Source: Gaiellasilicea sp046594445
GTDB lineage: Bacteria > Actinomycetota > Thermoleophilia > Gaiellales > Gaiellaceae
Direction: 5' to 3'
NCBI GenBank assembly: GCA_046594445.1
Contig: JBKJSM010000094.1
Span: 1-44,799 of the forward strand
Length of the DNA: 44,799 nt
Part shown: positions 1-6,315 of the stretch, piece by piece
Layout of the letters: each line of letters opens with the position of its first letter
Numbering within the stretch: the stretch's first letter is position 1
The notes under the pieces: generated by a model
Seen by the model: only the letters and a program-made list of their open reading frames with translations
Databases searched by the model: none
Told to the model about the DNA's origin: nothing
Translations under genes and position numbers: made by a program

Positions 1-1
1 C

Positions 2-112
2 GCGATGATCGTCTCGGGCTTCGTCGAGCCGATCACGAAGGAGCTCCCGCTCGAGTACGCCGTCGAGATGAACCGCCTGATCCAGCTCCAGATGGAAGGG
101 TCGGTTGGCTAG
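2..112 (+). CDS. sufB: Fe-S cluster assembly protein SufB, C-terminal end (partial)
   Basis: Only the last 36 codons are inside the window; the frame is open from the first base and stops at TAG 110-112. The visible tail carries GFVEPI, ELPLEYAVE, NRLIQLQMEGSVG, which matches the conserved C-terminus of the SufB scaffold subunit of the SufBCD Fe-S assembly complex as found in actinobacteria. The SufB/SufD core fold ends here, so the gene looks intact at its 3' end. Known role of the family: cytoplasmic scaffold on which [4Fe-4S] clusters are built with SufC ATPase and SufS/SufU cysteine desulfuration. The rest of the suf operon would lie to the left, outside the window. Confidence 0.85.
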   Translation, partial: AMIVSGFVEPITKELPLEYAVEMNRLIQLQMEGSVG

Positions 113-573
113 CCCGGACGAAAATTCATGCCTGTGACCATTGAGGCTGCTTCGTGCCTGCGTCCGCTTCCGCGCATGCTCGGGATCCACCAACGCCCGG
201 CCGTCGTCGACAAGATGATCGTCCCGCCCGTCCGCGGCGACCCCAAGGTGAGGTCGATCGGGTTCTTCCTCGACGAGAACACCCAGGTCATGTGGCGCCA
301 CAGCTCTTGGAGGGCGACCGCCGCCTTGCGGGTGCGCGCGATGCGGCTGGCGCCGACTCGGGCTGTGGCTTGACTGGGCGCACCGGCAGCCGTCGGCAGG
401 GTCATGACGCATGATCGACCGGGACCCGTCAACCCCGAGCCGGTCTCCGCTCGCGCCGTCAGAGCGTGGCGCGTCGCCGACGTGACAATCACATACGACC
501 GATACGGCCACCTCACCAACCCGATTTGCGCGGTCGGAATCCGCTCCCGCGGATCCCGACCTTGCGCAGCTAG
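113..573. other. gene-poor stretch with decayed tyrosine-integrase remnants
   Basis: Between sufB and tRNA-Ser there is no intact gene that I recognise. On the plus strand around 481-522 the reading VTITYDRYGHL matches the C-terminal nucleophile motif of phage-type tyrosine integrases, but the R and HxxR boxes that should precede it are absent. On the minus strand about 250-351 the reading TRKAAVALQELWRH...WVFSSRKNPIDL loosely resembles the middle of integrases (an arm ending in a beta-hairpin and a 'GTPID'-like motif). Neither has a proper start. I read this as the scar of an element once integrated at the neighbouring tRNA gene. The first fragment is fairly convincing, the second weaker. 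Confidence 0.4.
481..540 (+). pseudogene. C-terminal fragment of a tyrosine integrase
   Basis: A short fragment reads VTITYDRYGHLTNP. In phage and ICE integrases this is the block that carries the catalytic tyrosine (the Y of RYGHL), normally reached about 35 residues after the HxxRH box. Nothing upstream in the same frame continues the family, so only a dozen or so codons survive. It lies about 35-90 nt from the 3' end of tRNA-Ser, the usual place for an integrase next to its attachment site. Exact borders cannot be set. Confidence 0.45.
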
Positions 574-662
574 CGGAGAGGGCGGGATTTGAACCCGCGA
601 AACGCCTTTCGACGCTTACGCGATTTCCAGTCGCGCTCCTTCGGCCGCTCGGACACCTCTCC
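574..662 (-). tRNA. tRNA-Ser (anticodon GGA)
   Basis: Read on the minus strand, the gene starts GGAGAGGTGTCCGAGCGG (class II D-arm) and ends in the pairing acceptor strand CCTCTCC with discriminator G. The anticodon loop reads CTGGAAA, anticodon GGA, decoding UCC/UCU. A long variable arm follows the anticodon stem, as expected of tRNA-Ser, and the T-loop is GGTTCAAATCC. Length 89 nt. The 3' CCA is not encoded (the next bases on that strand are CTA). Confidence 0.95.
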
Positions 663-692
663 GGGCGACCGACAGGGTATCCGACCGGCTTC

Positions 693-1226
693 CTAGCCCT
701 GCGTGGACGCGACCACGTAGGCCGCCACGTCCTGGATCTGCGACTCCTCGAGCTGCCCCTCGAACGCGGGCATCACGCCCTGGCCCTTCGTCACTCGCTC
801 GACGACGAGCGTCGCGTCGGGCTTGGCCTCGTCCAGGTTCGGCCCGACCGCACCGGAGGTGCCCGCGGCTGCGAGCGCGTGGCACGCGCCACATCCCGCG
901 GAGGCGAAGACGGCCTTGCCTGCGGTCGCGTCACCGGTCGCTTTTGCCGGCTCGCCCGAGGTCGTCGCCCCAGTCTCGGTTCCGGCCTCCTCGCCGCCGG
1001 TGGCCTCCACGTGCGCCTCCTCCTCTTCCTTCGCGAAGACAACGACGCCCGCCATCGTCGCCGCGAAGAGCACCACCGTCACGAGTGTGAACAGCCCCAG
1101 CCGGTTGCCAGGGAAATCGGGATTGCGTCGCGGGAAGTAGAAGGCGGAGAGAGCGGCGAAGACGATGAACAGGCCGGTGAGCGCCCCGAGCCCGAGCATC
1201 TTCTGATTCGTAAGGGCAAGCAGCAC
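693..1226 (-). CDS. membrane-anchored c-type cytochrome
   Basis: 177 residues from a GTG start. Two hydrophobic segments (about residues 12-30 and 45-65) anchor the protein, followed by a Glu/Thr/Gly-rich linker (66-100) and a small class I cytochrome c domain. The heme-binding motif is C112-G-A-C115-H116, and M152 in GVMPAF is the probable distal ligand; the C-terminal helix DVAAYVVAS closes the domain. Likely an electron carrier on the outer face of the cytoplasmic membrane, feeding or accepting electrons at a respiratory complex. No oxidase or complex III gene is adjacent, so the partner is not visible. It is downstream of clpS on the same strand. Confidence 0.85.
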   Translation of the reverse strand: MLLALTNQKMLGLGALTGLFIVFAALSAFYFPRRNPDFPGNRLGLFTLVTVVLFAATMAGVVVFAKEEEEAHVEATGGEEAGTETGATTSGEPAKATGDATAGKAVFASAGCGACHALAAAGTSGAVGPNLDEAKPDATLVVERVTKGQGVMPAFEGQLEESQIQDVAAYVVASTQG

Positions 1227-1245
1227 GCACCGGAAACTACCAGGG

Positions 1246-1545
1246 TTACAGGCTGTCCAAGGGGGCCATCGTCAGGCCCCAGCCCTGCAATTGCTCCCAG
1301 TAGAGCTCGGCGGCCTCCTTGTGCCCCGACCACACGACGGCGCGGCCGCTCGCATGGATCCGGTTGGCGAAGCTCATCCCCTGCTCGAGGCCGACGCCGG
1401 GCAGGACGGCCGCGAGCGCGTGGGCGACGCCGTCGAACGTGTTGTGGTCGTCGTTCAGCACGACCACCTGCCACGGCGCGTCCCGGCCGCCGCGAGGATC
1501 GCGCGTGCCTGGCTTGCGGACGGGAGTCTCGGTACCGGTGCTCAT
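1246..1545 (-). CDS. clpS: ATP-dependent Clp protease adaptor ClpS
   Basis: About 99 residues from ATG at 1545 (reading upstream in frame to 1563 is possible but adds only six residues). The core WQVVVLNDDHNTFDGVAHAL is the diagnostic N-end-rule pocket of ClpS (Asn-Asp-Asp-His), followed by the conserved ANRIHASGRAVVWSGHKEAAE stretch. The family binds N-degron substrates and hands them to ClpC/ClpA for degradation in the cytoplasm. The N-terminal tail is short and disordered-looking, as usual. It is divergent from the aminopeptidase that starts at 1585, a fitting neighbour for protein turnover. Confidence 0.93.
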   Translation of the reverse strand: MSTGTETPVRKPGTRDPRGGRDAPWQVVVLNDDHNTFDGVAHALAAVLPGVGLEQGMSFANRIHASGRAVVWSGHKEAAELYWEQLQGWGLTMAPLDSL

Positions 1546-1584
1546 CGGCGAGGAAGGTAGCAACGCGGCGCTAGGCTTCCCGCG

Positions 1585-2802
1585 ATGTCACCCGACGAAC
1601 GACTAGAGCGTTACGCGCGTCTCGCCGTGGAGGTGGGCGCAAACGTCGGCGCCGGCCAGGACGTCTGGGTCGTGGCGCTGCCGGAGCACGCCCCGCTCGC
1701 CCGCGCCGTCGCGCGCGCCGCGTACGCGAACGGCGCCCGCTACGTCGACGTCGACTACTCCGACCAGCACGTCTGGCGAGCTCGGATCGAGCTCGCCGGT
1801 GAAGACTCGCTCGGCTGGTCAGCTCCCTGGCTGCTGGCGAAGCTCGACCACTTCGCCACGGAGCGCGGAGCGCTGATCAACATCGTCGGCGACCCGGATC
1901 CAGAGCTCCTCGCCGACCTGGACGGCGTGCGCGTCGGCAAGACGCGCATGCGCGAGCTGGCCGAGCGCCGGCTCAGGGCTTTCGGCGAGCGTCTGATCAA
2001 CTGGACGATCGTCGCGTACCCGAACGAAGGCTGGGCCCAGACGGTCTTCGGCAAGCCGGACGTCGAGGCGCTCTGGGACGCGGTCGCCTCGGCGACGCGC
2101 CTCGACGAGCCCGACCCGGTCGAGGCGTGGCGCCGCCACATCGAGAAGCTCGTCGAGCGGGCCGCGCTCCTGAACGAGCGCGGCTTCGAGAGCGTCGGCT
2201 TCCGCGGGCCCGGCACCGACCTCACCGTCGGGCTGATGCCGCGAGCCCGCTGGGGCGCCGGGAGCTCGGAAACCGTAGACGGACGTGCGTTCATCCCGAA
2301 CATGCCCACCGAGGAGGTGTTCACGACGCCCGACCGGCGGCGCACCGAGGGAACGGTGCGCTCGACGAAGCCGCTCGCGCTTGGCGGAAACGTCGTGCGC
2401 GAGCTGGAGCTGCGCTTCGAGGGCGGACGCGCCGTGGAGGCGAACGCGAGCTCGGGCATCGAGGTCATCCGCGAGCAGCTGCGCACCGACGAGGGCGCGG
2501 CGATGCTCGGCGAGCTCGCGCTCGTGGACGGTGACTCGCGCGTCGGCCGCTCGGGCTTGACCTTTCTGAACACGCTCTTCGACGAGAACGCGAGCTGCCA
2601 CATCGCGCTCGGCGCCGGTCTCCTCGAGACGGTCGAGGAGGGGCAGGGCGCGAGCGAGACCGAGCTCGAGGCTTTGGGCTTCAACACCTCCGCGGTTCAT
2701 ACTGATTTCATGATCGGCGGGCCCGAGGTCGAGGTCGACGGAATCGAGGCTGGGGGCACGGCCGTCCCGATCCTGCGCGGCGACGTCTGGCAGCTCCGCT
2801 GA
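1585..2802 (+). CDS. M29 family metallo-aminopeptidase
   Basis: 405 residues, the usual length of thermophilic-type M29 aminopeptidases (AmpS/PepS, aminopeptidase T). Candidate metal ligands are in place: E243/E244 in MPTEEVFTTPD, E310 in MLGELALVD, H339 in ASCHIALG, and H372 and D374 in HTDFMIGG. The N-terminal half is the less conserved domain that lines the large cavity of the dimer. The enzyme removes N-terminal residues from short peptides in the cytoplasm using a two-metal site (Co or Zn in studied members). It is divergent from clpS, and the HNOB gene follows after only four bases, suggesting one transcript. Confidence 0.92.
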   Translation: MSPDERLERYARLAVEVGANVGAGQDVWVVALPEHAPLARAVARAAYANGARYVDVDYSDQHVWRARIELAGEDSLGWSAPWLLAKLDHFATERGALINIVGDPDPELLADLDGVRVGKTRMRELAERRLRAFGERLINWTIVAYPNEGWAQTVFGKPDVEALWDAVASATRLDEPDPVEAWRRHIEKLVERAALLNERGFESVGFRGPGTDLTVGLMPRARWGAGSSETVDGRAFIPNMPTEEVFTTPDRRRTEGTVRSTKPLALGGNVVRELELRFEGGRAVEANASSGIEVIREQLRTDEGAAMLGELALVDGDSRVGRSGLTFLNTLFDENASCHIALGAGLLETVEEGQGASETELEALGFNTSAVHTDFMIGGPEVEVDGIEAGGTAVPILRGDVWQLR

Positions 2803-2806
2803 CCCA

Positions 2807-3338
2807 GTGCACGGACTGATCTTCGCCAGTCTGCGCGACTACACGGCCGCCCGGCTCGGGGAGGAAACCGCAGCCGAGCTCTGGTCGGATCGCAGCTTCG
2901 AGACGACCGAGGCCTACGACGACCGCTGGTTCTCGGCGCAGCTCGAGCGGCTCGTCGTCGTGACGGGCGACTCGATGCGGGACGTTCAACGCGGCTTCGG
3001 CGAGTTCGCCGACCAGAACACGTTCGCCGACCTGTATCCAGGCTACTACGAGGAGAGCGAGGACACGTTCGCCTTCCTGCTCGGGATCGAGGAGCGGATC
3101 CACGATCTCGTCCGTGCCACGATCAAGGGCGCCTACCCACCGAAGCTGCACGTCCGCCCGATGAACGAGCTAGGCGTGCTCGTCTCGTACACGTCCGAGC
3201 GGCCTCTGCGCGCTCCTCGAAGGACTCGTGCGCGGAACGGCGGCCCACTATGGCGAGGAGCTCGCGGTCGAAGAGCTTCAGTGCATGCAGCGCGCCGACC
3301 CCGGCTGCGTCTTCAGCGTGCTGCGACCGGCCGCCTGA
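2807..3338 (+). pseudogene. heme NO-binding (HNOB/H-NOX-like) protein, frameshifted
   Basis: GTG start at 2807, four bases after the aminopeptidase stop. Residues 1-132 follow the HNOB family: MHGLIF start, YPGYYE, candidate proximal heme His99 in EERIHDLV, and the YxSxR heme-propionate motif Y128-T-S-E-R132. At about 3200-3204 the frame breaks: continuing in frame gives an Arg-rich tail to 3361, whereas moving one base forward gives LCALLEGLVRGTAAHYGEEL, then ELQCMQRADPGCVFSVLRP and TGA at 3336-3338, which is the normal end of the family. The shift equals a 2-nt loss or 1-nt gain in the run AGCGGCCTC. It may be a true lesion or a sequencing error. An intact copy would be a heme-based gas sensor of about 177 residues. 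Confidence 0.8.
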
Positions 3339-3361
3339 CGCCGCTATCCTTTCGTCCCTGA

Positions 3362-3433
3362 GGGCGCATAGCTCAGCGGGAGAGCGCTCGCTTCACACGC
3401 GAGAGGTCCCTGGTTCAATCCCAGGTGCGCCCA
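3362..3433 (+). tRNA. tRNA-Val (anticodon CAC)
   Basis: 72 nt. The acceptor strand GGGCGCA pairs with TGCGCCC, discriminator A at 3433. The D-arm reads GCTCAGCGGGAGAGC, the anticodon loop TTCACAC gives anticodon CAC, and the T-arm is CCTGGTTCAATCCCAGG. CCA is not encoded. It begins 23 nt after the natural end of the HNOB gene. Confidence 0.95.
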
Positions 3434-3449
3434 TCGGATCGAGTTGGAG

Positions 3450-3710
3450 CTAGCGGGCGTTGCCGTTAGGGCGCCGCAGCCGGGCTCGTCCGCCCTGCGC
3501 CTCTTCGAGCAGCGCTACGCCGACCGCTCTGAAGTCGTACTCGCCCTCGGCGGGCTCGCGCTCGAACGTGACCTTCTTGCCGGCGCAGCGGCCCTCGGGG
3601 GGTTTACCGGGCAGAAAGCCGCTCCGCGGAACGAACAGGCGCTCGCCCTCCTCGGTGCGGATGAAGCCGAAGTTCTTGGTCTCGTTGAACCAAAGCATCT
3701 CGCCGCGCAT
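3450..3710 (-). CDS. cold-shock domain protein
   Basis: 86 residues from ATG at 3710. The N-terminal 65 residues form a cold-shock (S1-like OB) domain: GEMLWFNETKNFGFI corresponds to the RNP1 region (usual KWFNxxKGFGFI, here K to N and G to N) and RLFVPRSG to RNP2 (usual DVFVHxS). A basic C-terminal tail RARLRRPNGNAR follows. RNP motifs are degenerate relative to CspA, so nucleic-acid binding is likely but its specificity unclear. It is a single-gene unit convergent with tRNA-Val. Confidence 0.85.
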   Translation of the reverse strand: MRGEMLWFNETKNFGFIRTEEGERLFVPRSGFLPGKPPEGRCAGKKVTFEREPAEGEYDFRAVGVALLEEAQGGRARLRRPNGNAR

Positions 3711-3799
3711 CGCGCCCTACCTTCGCTCGGGGGGCGCGCACATGCTCGCTCCGGTCGTCACAATCTAGCAGCGAGCCGGCGCGATGGTACCCTGGGCTC

Positions 3800-4076
3800 G
3801 CCCGGTCGCGCTAGGTGGGGAGTTAGCGGTTCCCTGTACCCGACATCCGCTCCAGCGGGACCGAACGCCGTCCGAGGACGGCTTCAACGGGATCAGGCTT
3901 CGCGCACGTGGTGTCGATGGTCGGGTTCCGCGCACTGGGAGCATCCGAACCGCGTCAGGTCCGGAAGGAAGCAGCGCTAAGGATTCCCTCTCAGGTGACG
4001 CGGTCTCGCCTGACCGGAGCCGGCGACGCGATCGCCCCCCGGGGAAGCGGTTCGAAGACGGAGCGCGCGACCGGGC
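3800..4076 (+). ncRNA. ffs: signal recognition particle RNA, large bacterial type with Alu domain
   Basis: The helix 8 core GTCAGGTCCGGAAGGAAGCA begins at 3954, the universal SRP54/Ffh-binding signature. Upstream, GGGGAGTTAGCGG, CCCTGTACCCG and ATCCGCTCCAGCGGGACCG follow the Alu domain of the Bacillus scRNA closely. The ends pair perfectly: GCCCGGTCGCGC at 3800-3811 with GCGCGACCGGGC at 4065-4076. Length about 277 nt, close to the 271 nt of B. subtilis and far from the roughly 100-nt small type. It sits directly upstream of dnaX, a common location. Together with Ffh it targets nascent membrane proteins. Ends are inferred from the closing helix. Confidence 0.92.
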
Positions 4077-4106
4077 TTGACCTCACCCGCTGTTGGCGTC
4101 CGGTGC

Positions 4107-4133
4107 GTCGGGGATAGTCCAGGCGTCCCCGAC
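4107..4133 (+). terminator. hairpin after SRP RNA
   Basis: GTCGGGGA (4107-4114) pairs perfectly with TCCCCGAC (4126-4133) around an 11-nt loop. It lies 30 nt after the SRP RNA end and just before the ribosome binding site of the small gene at 4145. There is no T-tract, so it may be a processing or pausing hairpin rather than a true terminator. Confidence 0.4.
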
Positions 4134-4144
4134 CAAGGAGCTCC

Positions 4145-4228
4145 ATGAGCCCGCTCACGATCATCATCATCGTCGTCGTCGTTCTCCTCGTGCTCGGCTT
4201 CTTCGGCCGCGGTCGCTTTCGCGGATAG
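4145..4228 (+). CDS. 27-residue single-pass membrane peptide
   Basis: ATG at 4145 is preceded by a good ribosome binding site, AAGGAG at 4135-4140. The product begins MSPLTIIIIVVVVLLVLGFF and ends with the basic tail GRGRFRG, so it is one transmembrane helix with a positive C-terminus, expected N-out/C-in. Unlike most of the window it uses a run of ATC/GTC codons forming a simple repeat. It resembles in style the very short hydrophobic proteins annotated as DUF3309-type, but I cannot assign a family. It sits between the SRP RNA and dnaX. Confidence 0.6.
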   Translation: MSPLTIIIIVVVVLLVLGFFGRGRFRG

Positions 4229-4276
4229 CTGCAAGGCGTCTCGCGTAGCCCACGCGTTTCCTGATTCAATCGAAGC

Positions 4277-5890
4277 GTGACGGCTCTCTACCGGACGTAC
4301 CGGCCGCAGGACTTCGACGACGTCGTCGGCCAGGAAGCGGTCGTCCGGACGCTGCGGAACGCGATCGAGCTCGGCCAGCTGCGCCAGGCCTACCTCTTCG
4401 CGGGCCCGCGCGGAACCGGCAAGACCTCGATGGCGCGGATTCTCGCGAAGGCGCTCAACTGCGAGACCGGCCCGACCGCGACGCCGGACAAGGTCTGCCA
4501 CGCCTGCGTCTCGATCGCGAGCGGCACCTCGCTCGACGTCGTCGAGATGGACGCGGCGTCGCAGCGCGGGATCGACGACATCCGCGAGATCCGCGACCGC
4601 GTCATCCTCCAGCCCGCGGAGGGGCGCTACAAGGTCTACATCCTCGACGAGGCGCACCAGCTCACCGACGCGGCGTGGAACGCGCTCCTGAAGCTGATCG
4701 AGGAGCCTCCGCCCCACCTCGTCTTCGTCTTCTGCACCACCGACCTCGCCAAGGTGCTGCCGACCGTGCGCTCGCGCTGCCAGACCTTCGTCTTCGCGCG
4801 GCCACGCCTGCCCGAGCTCGTGCGCGTGCTGCGCCGGATCGCCGACGCGGAGAAGATCGAGGCGCCGGACGCAGCGCTCGCGCTGATCGCGCGCGGTGCG
4901 CGCGGCTCGTTCCGCGACGCCGTCTCGACGATGGATCAGCTCGCCTCGGCGACGGGGAACACGATCGACGTCCAGTCCGTGCTCCAGCTGCTGGGCTCCG
5001 TCGAGGAGGATGCGCTCTTCCGGATCTGCGACGCGATCGTCGACGGCGACACCGCCGGCGCGCTCACGTTCCTCGAGGAGCTCGCCGAGCAGGGGCAGGA
5101 TCTCGGCCGGCTCGTCACCGACCTGCTCGAGCACCTGCGCCACCTGCTCCTCGTCCAGCACATGGGCCACGTGCCCGACTCCTTGCCCGTCACCGACGAG
5201 ACGCGCGACCGGCTGCGCGAGCAGGCGAACCAGCTCTCCTCCGCCACCGTGCTGCGGCTCTGCGACCTGCTCGCCGTCGCGGTCGAGGACGCGCGCCAGG
5301 GCGCCGATCCGCGGCTGCCGCTCGAGCTCGCGCTCGTGAAGGTGACGAGCCCCGGCTCCGACCTCTCGCGCGAGTCGCTCGCGTTCCGGGTCGACCAGCT
5401 CGAGCAGCGGGCCACCGGCGCCGCTCCGCAGCCGCTGCGGCAGACCCCGGCGCCTGCCGCCGTGGCCGAGCCGACGCCGGCGGCCCCGCAGCCGCCCGCG
5501 GAGGACGCAGCGCCGGTCGAGGCGCCCCCGCTCGCCCTCGACCAGCTCCAGGACGCGTGGCAGCGCAGCGTCCTCCCCGCGGTTCAGTCCCGCTCGATTC
5601 CGGTCGCGTCGCTCCTCGGCGAGGCTCGTCCGGCGTTGCTCGTCGGCGAGATGCTCACGGTCGAGTTCCCCGCGAGCGCCGACTTCCACCGCCGTCAGGC
5701 GGAGGAGCCGAAGAACGCGGACGTGATCCGCGACGCGCTCTTCGAGGTCACCGGTCACCGGCTCGGCGTCACGCTCGCGCTCGGCGAGCACGAGGCGATC
5801 GAGGAGGAGGACGAGGAACTGACCGAGGACGCCCTGATCTCGATGTTCAAGGACACGTTCGACGCCAAGGAAGTGGAGGAGACTCGTTGA
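4277..5890 (+). CDS. dnaX: DNA polymerase III subunit tau/gamma
   Basis: 537 residues from GTG. Clamp-loader AAA+ ATPase: Walker A GPRGTGKT (43-50), Walker B YILDEAH (121-127), sensor SRC (166-168), then the lid and collar domains to about 360, an Ala/Pro-rich linker (375-415) and a tau-type C-terminal domain (about 416-537). The zinc knuckle reads C62...D71-K-V-C74-H-A-C77: the second of the four canonical cysteines is Asp. The product loads the sliding clamp and tethers polymerase at the replication fork. No A-rich slippery site for a gamma product is visible. ybaB follows with a TTGA overlap, and SRP RNA precedes. Confidence 0.96.
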   Translation: MTALYRTYRPQDFDDVVGQEAVVRTLRNAIELGQLRQAYLFAGPRGTGKTSMARILAKALNCETGPTATPDKVCHACVSIASGTSLDVVEMDAASQRGIDDIREIRDRVILQPAEGRYKVYILDEAHQLTDAAWNALLKLIEEPPPHLVFVFCTTDLAKVLPTVRSRCQTFVFARPRLPELVRVLRRIADAEKIEAPDAALALIARGARGSFRDAVSTMDQLASATGNTIDVQSVLQLLGSVEEDALFRICDAIVDGDTAGALTFLEELAEQGQDLGRLVTDLLEHLRHLLLVQHMGHVPDSLPVTDETRDRLREQANQLSSATVLRLCDLLAVAVEDARQGADPRLPLELALVKVTSPGSDLSRESLAFRVDQLEQRATGAAPQPLRQTPAPAAVAEPTPAAPQPPAEDAAPVEAPPLALDQLQDAWQRSVLPAVQSRSIPVASLLGEARPALLVGEMLTVEFPASADFHRRQAEEPKNADVIRDALFEVTGHRLGVTLALGEHEAIEEEDEELTEDALISMFKDTFDAKEVEETR

Positions 5891-6213
5891 GCAAGCTCGA
5901 CATGAACAAGCTGATGCAGCAGGCCCAGCAGATGCAGACGCAGATGCAGCAGGCCCAGGAGGAAGCGGCGAACGAGGTCGTCGAGGCGTCTGCCGGCGGC
6001 GGCATGGTCACCGTCAAGGCGACCGGCGGCGGCGAGATCGTCGGGATCACGATCGACCCGAGGGCGATCGACCCCGACGACCCCGAACTGCTCGCTGACC
6101 TGGTGCTCGCCGCCGTCAACGAGGCGCTTCGCTCCGCCAGTGCGCTGATGGAGTCGAAGATGCAGGGAATGCTGCCCGGCGGTCTCGGCGGGCTGGGACT
6201 TCCCGGGCTCTAA
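5887..6213 (+). CDS. ybaB: YbaB/EbfC family nucleoid-associated protein
   Basis: 108 residues. The TTG start at 5887 overlaps the dnaX stop (TTGA) and follows a purine-rich GAGGAG site at 5877-5882. The N-terminus is a long Gln/Met-rich helix (MNKLMQQAQQMQTQMQQ), then the beta-sheet core with EIVGITIDPRAIDPDD and a C-terminal helix, ending in a Gly/Leu-rich tail MLPGGLGGLGLPGL. The family forms dimeric 'tweezers' that bind DNA. The dnaX-ybaB-recR order typical of bacteria is preserved except that a sigma-factor gene on the other strand lies between ybaB and recR. Confidence 0.94.
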   Translation: MSKLDMNKLMQQAQQMQTQMQQAQEEAANEVVEASAGGGMVTVKATGGGEIVGITIDPRAIDPDDPELLADLVLAAVNEALRSASALMESKMQGMLPGGLGGLGLPGL

Positions 6214-6223
6214 TACCCACGCA

Positions 6224-6257
6224 GCGATGGGCACCCGCAGAGGCGAATGCCCATCGC
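6224..6257 (+). terminator. stem-loop between convergent ybaB and sigma gene
   Basis: GCGATGGGCA (6224-6233) is perfectly complementary to TGCCCATCGC (6248-6257), a 10-bp stem with a 14-nt loop, 11 nt after the ybaB stop. A second GC-rich hairpin (6274-6291) follows. No T-run follows, but the position between two convergent genes suits a bidirectional terminator. Confidence 0.5.
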
Positions 6258-6273
6258 GCGAAGATCCCTAAAG

Positions 6274-6291
6274 GGGGCCGCGAGCGGCCCC
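6274..6291 (-). terminator. GC hairpin downstream of the sigma gene
   Basis: GGGGCC and GGCCCC face each other around GCGAGC; on the minus strand it lies 25 nt after the sigma-factor stop at 6316. Short and without a T-tract, so only a candidate. Confidence 0.35.
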
Positions 6292-6315
6292 GCTAGCCCC
6301 TACCTCGAGCTGCTC

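Noticed and set aside
3977..5791. A 604-codon open frame antisense to dnaX
   Set aside because: Arg/Glu-rich composition and no family pattern; it mirrors the third-position GC bias of dnaX on the other strand.
4277..5890. Programmed frameshift site for a gamma form of DnaX
   Set aside because: No A-AAA-AAG-like slippery run or following stem was found in the high-GC sequence.
4675..6213. Open frame ending in the true YbaB product
   Set aside because: Its first 400 codons are Arg/Ala-rich read-through of the dnaX shadow frame; only the part from 5887 is real.
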